NCBI GenBank assembly: GCA_963702495.1
Contig: CAVPDA010000018.1
Coordinates: 1-64,000 of the forward strand
Direction: 5' to 3'
Source of the DNA: CAVPDA01 sp963702495
GTDB taxonomy: Bacteria; Pseudomonadota; Gammaproteobacteria; Burkholderiales; Rhodocyclaceae
Length of the DNA: 64,000 nt
This document shows positions 57,489 to 64,000 of this stretch, in pieces (position 1 is the first letter of the stretch; the number at the start of each line of letters is the position of its first letter). A model generated the notes under the pieces. That model ran no database searches, had not been told where the DNA came from, and saw only the letters and a program-made list of their open reading frames with translations. The position numbers and the translations under genes are program-made.

Positions 57489-58334
57489 AAGGTGCCGCTT
57501 GAGGAGCGAGGAAACGAGCGGCGATGCGAGGCACCGCTCAGGCACCCGCATGAATCAACCGGCAAGGGGCAGTCGGGCCGCGCAGGGCATCACGAGCGCA
57601 GGGGAAAACGGCGGACAAGTGAGCATCATCGTCAGAATGCGCGCAGCCCATCTTCCCGGCACTCCATTCGTGTGCATGCCTCGCGTCGCCTGCACACGCC
57701 CGACACACGCGATCATCGATTTCGTGACGAACTTACGTGGCGATTCATTTCAACGGCATAACCCAGACCATCGTCGTGAGTAGCCCCGAAGCGGCCGGTC
57801 GGTAACAGTGATCGACCATAGCGCGCCGCTGACTCCAACGAAGTCGAATGACTCTGCCTCGGCCATAGGAGTCAGTCGGTCTTGCGCCAGTTCCGACCGC
57901 TTCCGATGCATGACCGGACATTGACCCCCTGCCAATCATGAACGGCAGGTTTTCGCGGCTCGCACGGCCGAGCCCGACTCTGAGGAGACATCCGCCATCC
58001 TCAGCTCGTTGCCTCGAAGCGGGCGGTCGGGCTCGTATGGAGTCGCCCGGAGGAGGCCTCTGCGACGGGCCGACACAGGCAAGCAGTAGTCGCAGCGATC
58101 GGGTCGAAGCACGCCTCCATGACACTGACCGAGGTCAACAACCCCGACAGCCTCGCGTGCAGTCCATCGGCCGGCAGCTCGATCAGCCCAGCGCGGCCTT
58201 GTCCCGGGTCGCCAACGCCTCGTTGATCGCGCCCTGGCTCAGCGCGAACCAGCCGATCAAGGCATGGAAAGGAACACGACCACAAGAGGCGACACCGCCC
58301 CCCTCTCGACCCCGCATATGGTATCTTGTATGGC
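57489..58334. other. Intergenic region, possible remnants only
   Basis: About 0.85 kb without a supported gene. A minus-strand stretch near 58140-58260 reads ALIGWFALSQGAINEALATR in one frame and LIELPADGLHARLSGLLTSV in another, suggesting a frameshifted fragment of an unknown protein. Another minus-strand frame at 57750-57935 (GALWSITVTDRPLRGYS) may belong to a dispersed intergenic element. I call neither a gene. Confidence 0.4.
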
Positions 58335-58556
58335 ATGGAGAAAACCACTGTCTATGTGCCGGCGGAGGTCAAGCGTGCACTCGGCCGATTGGCCAGCGCG
58401 CGCGGCACCAGCGAAGCCGAGCTGATCCGCGAGGCCTTGCGCAAGATCGTTGCCGAGGCGCCCGCGCCACGGCCTCGGCTGCCGCTGATCGAGAGCGGCA
58501 AGCCGATGCTCGCCGAGCACCTCGATGAAGCTCTCGAGGGCTTCGGCAGCCCGTGA
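58335..58556 (+). CDS. vapB: Ribbon-helix-helix antitoxin of a VapBC module
   Basis: The 73-residue protein starts MEKTTVYVPAEVKRALGRLA and continues with ASARGTSEAELIREALRKIV, a ribbon-helix-helix (CopG/MetJ-type) DNA-binding fold. The C-terminal tail (RLPLIESGKPMLAEHLDEAL) is the expected toxin-binding part. ATG at 58335 is preferred to a TTG nine bases earlier. Its stop overlaps the GTG of the toxin gene. The antitoxin should neutralise the toxin and repress the shared promoter. Confidence 0.87.
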   Translation: MEKTTVYVPAEVKRALGRLASARGTSEAELIREALRKIVAEAPAPRPRLPLIESGKPMLAEHLDEALEGFGSP

Positions 58557-58972
58557 TCCTGCTCGACACGAGCGGCCTGCTGGCCGCGCTGGACGCCAGC
58601 CAGCGCAAGCATGCGCCATGCCGAGCGGCCCTGGAGTCGGCCAAGGGGCCGTTGCTGCTGTCGCCCTTTGTTCTGGCCGAACTGGATTACCTCTTGATGC
58701 GGCATGTCGGCGCGCACGCGCAAGCGGCGCTGCTGGACGAGGTGGTGCGAGGCGCATATCGGTTGGAGAGTTTCACGGCCGATGATGTCGAGCGAGCCGG
58801 TGAAATCATGCGCCGCTACGGCGATCTGCAGATCGGGCTTGCCGATGCCTCGATCGTCGTGCTCGCCGAACGGCTCGGGACCACTGAGATCCTGACCCTG
58901 GACCTGCGTCACTTCCAAGCACTTCGCGTCGGTGGTCGCAAGCGGTTCCGGATCTTCCCCGTCGAAACCTGA
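58553..58972 (+). CDS. vapC: PIN-domain ribonuclease toxin VapC
   Basis: The 139-residue protein starts with GTG inside the antitoxin stop (GTGA). The PIN-domain acidic residues are all present: D5 in ILLDTSGLLAAL, E43 in VLAELDYLL, D98 in IGLADASIVVLAE and D117 in ILTLDLRHF. VapC enzymes cut tRNA or rRNA when free of antitoxin. The length is normal and the gene is intact, so the module is probably functional. It lies next to transposon remnants, fitting its usual place in mobile DNA. Confidence 0.9.
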   Translation: MILLDTSGLLAALDASQRKHAPCRAALESAKGPLLLSPFVLAELDYLLMRHVGAHAQAALLDEVVRGAYRLESFTADDVERAGEIMRRYGDLQIGLADASIVVLAERLGTTEILTLDLRHFQALRVGGRKRFRIFPVET

Positions 58973-59174
58973 CCCGAGGCGCCGCGAGGGAGGTCGTGGA
59001 TCCTCCTCGCCGACTGTCGTGGACGGCAGATCATGGCCGGCAACAGCGGTTCGCTATGCTCGCCGAAAGCGGACGGTGGAAAGTTGGGATCAGCGAAGGT
59101 CCGCTTTCCGAAACCTCCCCGTAAAGTCAGCCACCGGCCATCAGCGGGTATTCGGCAGCGGCCGCTTCGGGGTC

Positions 59175-59371
59175 GTCTGATTCGTCGGGCATTCGGCGAA
59201 TCCGTGAAGATCCTGCCGACGGAGCACTGCCCGAACTGCGGCGGCCAGCTGATTGTCATTGCGGCCATCCTGGAGCAGCTGGTGATCGAGAAGATCCTCA
59301 CGCACCTGGGATTGCAGGCACGCGCACCGCCTCGGGCTCCGGCCCGTGGCCAGGCGCTGCAAGCGGCCTGA
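59175..59371 (+). pseudogene. C-terminal tail of an IS91-type transposase
   Basis: The frame reads RLIRRAFGESVKILPTEHCP, then NCGGQLIVIAAILEQLVIEK and ILTHLGLQARAPPRAPARG before a TGA. The CPNCGG zinc motif followed by IIAAILE and ILTHLGL is typical of the C-terminus of IS91-type rolling-circle transposases. Everything upstream of about 59175, including the catalytic tyrosines, is missing. The element is dead. Confidence 0.65.
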
Positions 59372-59724
59372 GGCTGCCCAACCGTGACCGTTCAGGCGAC
59401 CCAGCACCCCGGGCCGCTGGAGTCGGCTGCGTCCGAGCGTTTGCGGGATATGTGGAAGTGCCCTGTGGGCCAGGGATAACCCGCAAACGGCGGCCGCGAA
59501 GGACGATTTTCGGCGGCGGCGTCAACGCTCAACAGACTGCAGCCGCCTCCGAAGACAGATTCAAGCGCACCAAGCGCCGTGCTCTGTCGTGTTCGGGGTG
59601 CCATGGGGGAGGGAAAATGACGGAAAAAGGGCGTTTGAAAAGCTTATCCTCCGCGGGCATGGCGCATTCTGCCGCCAGCGAAGGCGGCGCTTCGATCGCG
59701 ACCGGGCCGCCCCGCAGGGCGCCA
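59372..59724. other. Gap between transposase tail and cytochrome gene
   Basis: These 353 bases follow the transposase stop. They contain the first copy of the 35-bp repeat (59586-59620) and no supported gene. The minus-strand cytochrome gene ends at 59725. Confidence 0.45.
59586..59620 (+). repeat. 35-bp direct repeat, copy A
   Basis: Bases 59586-59620 equal 63394-63428. The core is GTTCGGGGTGCCATGGGGGA followed by GGGAAAATGA. Weaker similarity continues for about 40 bases to the right (AAAAAGGGCGTTTGAAA versus CAAAGAGGGTTTGGAAC, then ATCCTC). The block starts next to GTTC, the tetranucleotide used as target by IS91-type elements. Confidence 0.8.
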
Positions 59725-62139
59725 TCAAGGCGGGCGGCGAAGTCCGGAAACAAACTGCCGCACCTGGGGGTCGGTCGGCGCCAGGGCCTGCAGCCGTTCG
59801 GCCCATGCCAGCGCCTGCGCCTGCTGTCCGGCCTGGGCGTAGAACACCGCCAGCGCGTACGCCGTCGCCGCGTCTCCAGGGTCGAGCCGCTGGGCTTGCA
59901 GCAAGGCCGCCTCGGCCGGCTTGCGCTGGCCCAGCTGCTGCAGCGCAAGGCCGAGGTTGTAGTGCACCTTGGCGCGCCCGGGCAGCAGCCGTGCCGCCCG
60001 GGTCAGCGCCTTGGCGGCCTCGGGCAGACGCCTTTCCTCGGCCAGCAGCAAGCCGAGCGAATACTGCAGCTCGCCTTGATCCGGCAGGCGCTCGAGGCCC
60101 TCGGCCAGCACGCGCTCGGCGTCGGCGTTGCGTGCGCTGGCGTTGTAGAGCCGGCTCAGGTTGGCGCGTGCCGGCGTGAAGTCGGGGTCGATGCGCAGGG
60201 CATCGAGGTAGTGCCGCTCGGCCAGATCGGGCCGGGCCGTGTTCTCGTAGACCACAGCCAGGTTGAGCTGCGCGCCGGGCATGTCGAGCGAAACCTTCTG
60301 CGCTGCGATGTACTCCGCCAGCGCAGCGTCGAATGCGGGGCGCAGGGCCGCGTCGATCTGCTGTGCGGGCAGCGCCGACAGGCCACGCGCCGCGGCAATC
60401 CGCACGGCCAGGAGCGGGTCGCGCAGCAGGGGCGCCAAGGCGTAGAGGCGCTGCGCCGGCGACAGGCCATCCAGGCTGTCGGCGGCGGCGGCGCGCACCT
60501 CGGGGTCGGCGTCGCGCGTGGCGGCGATGCGGATGTCGTCGCCGCTGCGGGGGTCGTTGCGCAGGGACGCCAGCGCGGTGGCACGCACGATGGCCGGCAT
60601 GCGGGCCTCGGCGGCGAGCCGGGCCAGCGCCTCGCCCGCGCCCGGCTGGCCGGCCCGCGCCGCCGCGAAGACCTCGCCGTAGTGCGGCTCCTGCCGGCGC
60701 TTCGGGCCGTACCAGGCAGCCACCTGGTCGGCGGCCCACTGAGCCGTGTTGCCGGCATGGCATTGGGTGCAGGCATTGGGCGTGCCGATCTTCACCGACA
60801 GGTCCGGCCGCGGCACGCGCAGGCTGTGGTCGGGTCGGGCCTGGATCTGCATGTAGTTCGTGCTCGGCATGTGGCAGGCTGCGCACTGCGCGCCGGTGCT
60901 GCCGTCTTTGTGGAAGTGGTGTGCCGGGGTGTCGAAGTTGCCGGCGGCGCTGGCGAAACGCGCGTTGGCCTGTGGCAGGTGGCATTGCGTGCACACCGCG
61001 TTGCCCGGCAGCTTGAGCTTGCCGCTGTGGGCGTTGTGGCAATCGCCGCAGCCTACGCCACGGCCGTGCATCTTGCTCTGGCGGTAGGAGCCGTCGACGA
61101 AGACCTCGTCGAGCTGCTGGCCATCGGCGTGGTACAGGCCGCTGTGCAGCAGGCTGGGCAGATAGTGGTCGAGCCTGGGCTGGCCCGGCTGCGGCGCCGC
61201 GCTGAGCTCGCTGCGCCGCGAATGGCAGGCGGCGCAGACCTCGCCCTGCGTGGCCGCGGCAGCGCCCTTCAGATCCACCGTGAGGCCCAAGCGGTCACCG
61301 GCCAGCGTCGTGGGCGGCTTGCCCTCGGCCTTGAGCCGGGCCCATTGCGCGTGGCGCTCGCCGGGCCCGTGGCAGGACTGGCAGGAGACGTTGGGCTCCT
61401 TCCAGGTCGAGGCAAAGCTGTCGCTGGCCGCGTCGTAGCGCTTCTCGAATCCGGTGGTGTGGCAGGCGATGCACATCGTATTGGCCGTCTGGTAGCGGCC
61501 GGTCCAGTGCAGCACGTCGCCCGCGGGCGCCTTCTCGTGCGGCAGCAGGTGAAACCAGCGCTGGCGCGGCGCGTCCCAGGCGATCTGCAGCGGCTGCAGG
61601 CGCCCGCCGGGCATCGCGATCAGGTACTGCTGAAGCGGCTCGAAGCCGAAGGTGTAGGCGATCTCGAAGTCACCCGGCTTGCCGTCGGGCCCGTCGGTGC
61701 GCACGAAGAACTTCCCATCGCGCTTGAAGAAGCGCGAGGTGACGCCCTGGTGCTTGAAGTTGACATTGTCGAAACTGCCGCGCACCGTGTCTGCACTGGC
61801 GGCGGCCATCGCCTTGGCGTGGTGCGATGCCTGCCATTGCCGGCCCCGCTCCTCGTGGCAGCCCAGGCAGAGCTTGTTGTCGACGTAGGCGGCCGGCTGG
61901 TGCGCGCGCGTCGAGGCATCCGCCGCTGCGGCGCCGTCCGCGCCTGGTGCCGAGGGCGGCTGCATCCACCACAGTGCCAAGCCGGCAGCGAGCAGCACCA
62001 TGCCCGCGACCAGCCAGCGCAGCGGGTGGCCCGAGGCCATGGCTGGCGCCAGCGCAGGGGCGGGCGGGTTCCCGCCGCCGCCGGCGTGCGGGCGCTGCGG
62101 CGTGTCCCGGTGCGGAGCGGATGCTTTGGCTTTGGGCAA
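59725..62139 (-). CDS. Membrane-anchored octaheme cytochrome c with HEAT and TPR repeats
   Basis: The 804-residue protein has a membrane anchor (LRWLVAGMVLLAAGLALWWM, 40-59) and then eight CxxCH sites: CLGCH, CIACH, CQSCH, CAACH, CGDCH, CTQCH, CAACH and CTQCH, all before about residue 470. Extra His residues supply distal ligands. A HEAT-like region (about 510-600, DADPEVRAAAADSL and DPLLAVRIAAARGL) and TPR repeats (about 630-800, HYNLGLALQQLGQRKPAEAA) follow. The heme part resembles the cytochrome c-554/NrfA-type multiheme family. Electron transfer in the periplasm is certain; the donor or acceptor is unknown. The TTG at 62139 may not be the true start; ATG at 62040 also precedes the anchor. 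It follows the 5'-nucleotidase gene after 33 bases. Confidence 0.88.
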   Translation of the reverse strand: MPKAKASAPHRDTPQRPHAGGGGNPPAPALAPAMASGHPLRWLVAGMVLLAAGLALWWMQPPSAPGADGAAAADASTRAHQPAAYVDNKLCLGCHEERGRQWQASHHAKAMAAASADTVRGSFDNVNFKHQGVTSRFFKRDGKFFVRTDGPDGKPGDFEIAYTFGFEPLQQYLIAMPGGRLQPLQIAWDAPRQRWFHLLPHEKAPAGDVLHWTGRYQTANTMCIACHTTGFEKRYDAASDSFASTWKEPNVSCQSCHGPGERHAQWARLKAEGKPPTTLAGDRLGLTVDLKGAAAATQGEVCAACHSRRSELSAAPQPGQPRLDHYLPSLLHSGLYHADGQQLDEVFVDGSYRQSKMHGRGVGCGDCHNAHSGKLKLPGNAVCTQCHLPQANARFASAAGNFDTPAHHFHKDGSTGAQCAACHMPSTNYMQIQARPDHSLRVPRPDLSVKIGTPNACTQCHAGNTAQWAADQVAAWYGPKRRQEPHYGEVFAAARAGQPGAGEALARLAAEARMPAIVRATALASLRNDPRSGDDIRIAATRDADPEVRAAAADSLDGLSPAQRLYALAPLLRDPLLAVRIAAARGLSALPAQQIDAALRPAFDAALAEYIAAQKVSLDMPGAQLNLAVVYENTARPDLAERHYLDALRIDPDFTPARANLSRLYNASARNADAERVLAEGLERLPDQGELQYSLGLLLAEERRLPEAAKALTRAARLLPGRAKVHYNLGLALQQLGQRKPAEAALLQAQRLDPGDAATAYALAVFYAQAGQQAQALAWAERLQALAPTDPQVRQFVSGLRRPP

Positions 62140-62172
62140 GGTGGGATGCCAGCGAGTCGAATCGGGCCCGGC

Positions 62173-63393
62173 TCAGCCTGCCTTGATGGCTCGAACCTCG
62201 GCTGCGCGCTCATCCACCGGGATCAGGGGCAGTTCACCCTTGGTCTTGACCGGCAGCCGGCGCAAGTGATCCATGATCGCCTGCCACTCCTTGATCTCGC
62301 GGCCGGCGTTCTTTCCCACGCCCTTGGCGACGCTCGCCACATCCGTCGTGCCGGGCGGCGGCAGCAGGTAGCCGGTGTTCTCGCGCGGCATTTCAAGCGC
62401 ATCCACCTTCGACTTCAGGGGCGTGCCGTCCTGCTTCTTGGGCACCAGCGCCAGCTTGCCCTTCGTGTACTTGGGGATGGCCACGATGATCGGGCCGAGC
62501 ATCAGCGGGCAGCTCAGGCTGTACAGACGCGCGTCCTTGCCGCTGGTGTCGATCGCCTGGTAGCCGCGGTCGAGATCACCCAGTTCGATGGCCGTCACCA
62601 CGTCGAACCTGGGGCGCGTGAGGTCGTAGCGAAAGCGCATGCCTGAAGCGCGTGGGAAGTACTCGCCCGGATGGGCCGCGTTGTCGATGAGCAGGAATTC
62701 GAGCAGGTTCTTGAGATCGGGGCCGTTGAAGTAGCCGGTCACGAGCGTGCTGCCGGGGGTCGGATCGACCACGCCGGAGCCCAGCGGCGCCACGGCGAAT
62801 ACGTCGTAGACCGTCACCACGCCGGTCTTGCCGCGCAAGATCCCGGCGCGCATCATGCCGTTGGCGGTGAACCCGATGTCGGCCTTGGTGGCCGCGCGAA
62901 ACGAGTCGGTGACCAGGTTGGCCAGCAGGGTGCCGGCAGCGATGTCGGTGTAGGTGTTGGGCAGGTCACGCGGGGCGATGGCCAGCGGCTGGTCGATGCT
63001 GTAGCCGCGCGATGCGAACGCGGCTGCGCTGACCGACTTCTTGAGCCGTTCGATGTCCTTGCCGATGGCCCGATCACCGGCGATGCTGTCGTCGATGGGC
63101 AGCAGCCGATACGAGGTGACGGTCAGCTTGTTGCCATCCAGCGGGATCACCAGTTCGCCGAGGTTGTTGCTCTCCTTGCCGGTCTGAACCACCGGCGTGC
63201 GGCCGCCCACGACGATCGCCTCGGTCAGCTCGGTGTGGCTGTGGCCGCTGATCACCACGTCGATGCCCGGCACGTCCTTGGCCAGTTGCACGTCCTCACC
63301 ACCGACATAGCGGCCATCCGGGCCCTTCTCGACGCCGCCGTGGCTGAGCGCGATCACGACATCGACCTTCTCGGTCTCGCGCAGAATCTTCAC
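62173..63393 (-). pseudogene. 5'-nucleotidase/UshA-like metallophosphatase lacking its N-terminus
   Basis: About 400 residues are readable from VKILRETEKVDVVIALSHGG. They include the late metallophosphatase motif VVISGHSHTELTEA and the whole C-terminal 5'-nucleotidase substrate domain (TDIAAGTLLANLVTDSF, DIGFTANGMMRAGI, FDVVTAIELGDLDRGYQAID). The first metal motifs (DxH, GD and GNHD/E) are missing because the sequence changes at the 35-bp repeat at 63394. The frame runs further up, but that part is antisense to the sulfatase gene. Without the N-terminal metal ligands the product should be inactive and has no signal peptide. It sits just upstream of the cytochrome gene and may have been its operon partner. 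Confidence 0.82.
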
Positions 63394-63428
63394 GTCGTGT
63401 TCGGGGTGCCATGGGGGAGGGAAAATGA
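63394..63428 (+). repeat. 35-bp direct repeat, copy B
   Basis: This is the second copy of the block at 59586-59620, in the same orientation, 3,808 bp away. Its left edge coincides with the break in the 5'-nucleotidase gene and its right end with the leader of the sulfatase gene. An in-frame ATG inside the repeat (63425) could start the sulfatase frame. Confidence 0.8.
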
Positions 63429-63463
63429 GGTACAAAGAGGGTTTGGAACGTTCATCCTCGGAT

Positions 63464-64000
63464 ATGACCAATATGACTGCGCGAAATGTGGTTCTGGCGA
63501 CACTGGTGGCCAGCGTTCTGACCCTGTCTGGTTGCGGCAGCAAGAAAGACATCTCAACCGTTCCCGCCTCGGCTGAAGAGGCCCGACGTCCCAATGTCCT
63601 GCTCATTGTGGCCGATGACATGGGCTACTCGGACATCAGCGCCTTTGGCGGCGAGATCAGGACTCCGAATCTCGATACGCTTGCGGCGCGCGGCCTCAAA
63701 GCCACGAATTTTTACGTTGCTCCAACCTGCTCGCCGACCCGCTCAATGCTGCTGACGGGAACGGACAATCACGTGGCGGGCCTTGGCAACATGGCCGAAT
63801 TCCTTGGTCCCGGCCAGAAGGGCAAACCCGGATACGAGGGGCACCTGAATGAGCGGGTTGTGAGCGTCGCAAGCGTGCTGCGCGATGCCGGATATCACAC
63901 GTACATGGCTGGCAAGTGGCACCTCGGCGAAGAATCGCCGAACCGGCCTGCGGACCGCGGATTCGAGCGCGACTTCGCGCTGATGCAGGGCGGTGGCAGC
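63464..64000 (+). CDS. Lipoprotein sulfatase (arylsulfatase type), 3' partial
   Basis: The first 179 residues are present; the gene runs off the window. A lipoprotein signal (VVLATLVASVLTLSGC, lipobox Cys24) leads to a type I sulfatase: metal ligands in LLIVADDMGYSD (D51, D52), the formylglycine motif CSPTRSMLLTG with C89 and R93, and GKWHLG (K151, H153). Activation needs a formylglycine-generating enzyme. As a lipoprotein it would act in the periplasm or outer membrane on sulfate esters. ATG at 63464 is favoured; an in-frame ATG at 63425 inside the repeat would add 13 residues. It diverges from the beheaded 5'-nucleotidase. Confidence 0.92.
   Translation, partial: MTNMTARNVVLATLVASVLTLSGCGSKKDISTVPASAEEARRPNVLLIVADDMGYSDISAFGGEIRTPNLDTLAARGLKATNFYVAPTCSPTRSMLLTGTDNHVAGLGNMAEFLGPGQKGKPGYEGHLNERVVSVASVLRDAGYHTYMAGKWHLGEESPNRPADRGFERDFALMQGGGS

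Noticed and set aside
58001..58348. Minus-strand frame of 115 codons upstream of vapB
   Set aside because: Only parts of it look protein-like and they require a frame change. It would overlap the vapBC promoter.
59452..62646. Plus-strand open frame of 1,064 codons
   Set aside because: It is antisense to the multiheme cytochrome gene. Its translation is Arg/Gly/Ala/Val-rich without motifs, while the minus strand has eight CxxCH sites.

Overview
The window reads as GC-rich chromosomal DNA of a proteobacterium, most likely a betaproteobacterium of the Rhodocyclales/Burkholderiales type. That placement is an inference from base composition, the dense c-di-GMP/PAS signalling genes, a Tup-type tungstate transporter with a Mop protein, citramalate synthase and the IS remnants. 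No 16S or other marker is present.

Layout. (1) 1-26115: one giant, repeat-rich surface-protein locus on the plus strand, entering from the left edge. It has a DUF4347 N-terminal domain, right-handed beta-helix regions, a probable beta-propeller, seven delta-60 repeats, two arrays of hemolysin-like repeats, DUF2341 and LamG-like domains, about 42 He_PIG/cadherin-like repeats of 96 residues, and a C-terminal membrane segment. The frame is broken dozens of times. In the repeat array the extra bases fall where repeat subtypes differ, which looks more like a consensus or assembly artefact than ordinary gene decay. (2) 26112-43912: a signalling block. A membrane diguanylate cyclase is coupled to the giant gene by an ATGA overlap. 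It is followed by an HDOD protein, a GGDEF relic, a seven-PAS histidine kinase, a second diguanylate cyclase, a three-gene cluster (49-residue membrane protein, PilZ-STAS fusion, receiver protein), a hybrid histidine kinase with a truncated receiver, and a PAS protein. Gene fragments and IS relics interrupt it. (3) 44645-45635: an ISL3-type relic, the 3' half of a tRNA-Lys, an intact tRNA-Lys(CTT) and a terminator. (4) 46760-49243: mop-tupB-tupC-tupA, a tungstate uptake operon with overlapping genes. (5) 49371-55975: 6-phosphogluconate dehydrogenase, a FeoB-like transporter, a candidate small RNA, an orphan amino-acid-type binding protein and citramalate synthase. (6) 56131-64000: a frameshifted caspase-like gene, a vapBC module, an IS91-type transposase tail, two copies of a 35-bp repeat bracketing an octaheme cytochrome gene and a beheaded 5'-nucleotidase, and the start of a lipoprotein sulfatase.

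How the genes may work together: the giant surface protein and its coupled diguanylate cyclase suggest adhesion or biofilm control through c-di-GMP, with the PilZ-STAS protein as a likely effector nearby. This is inferred from gene order and intact motifs. The mop-tup operon serves tungstate (or molybdate) handling independently.
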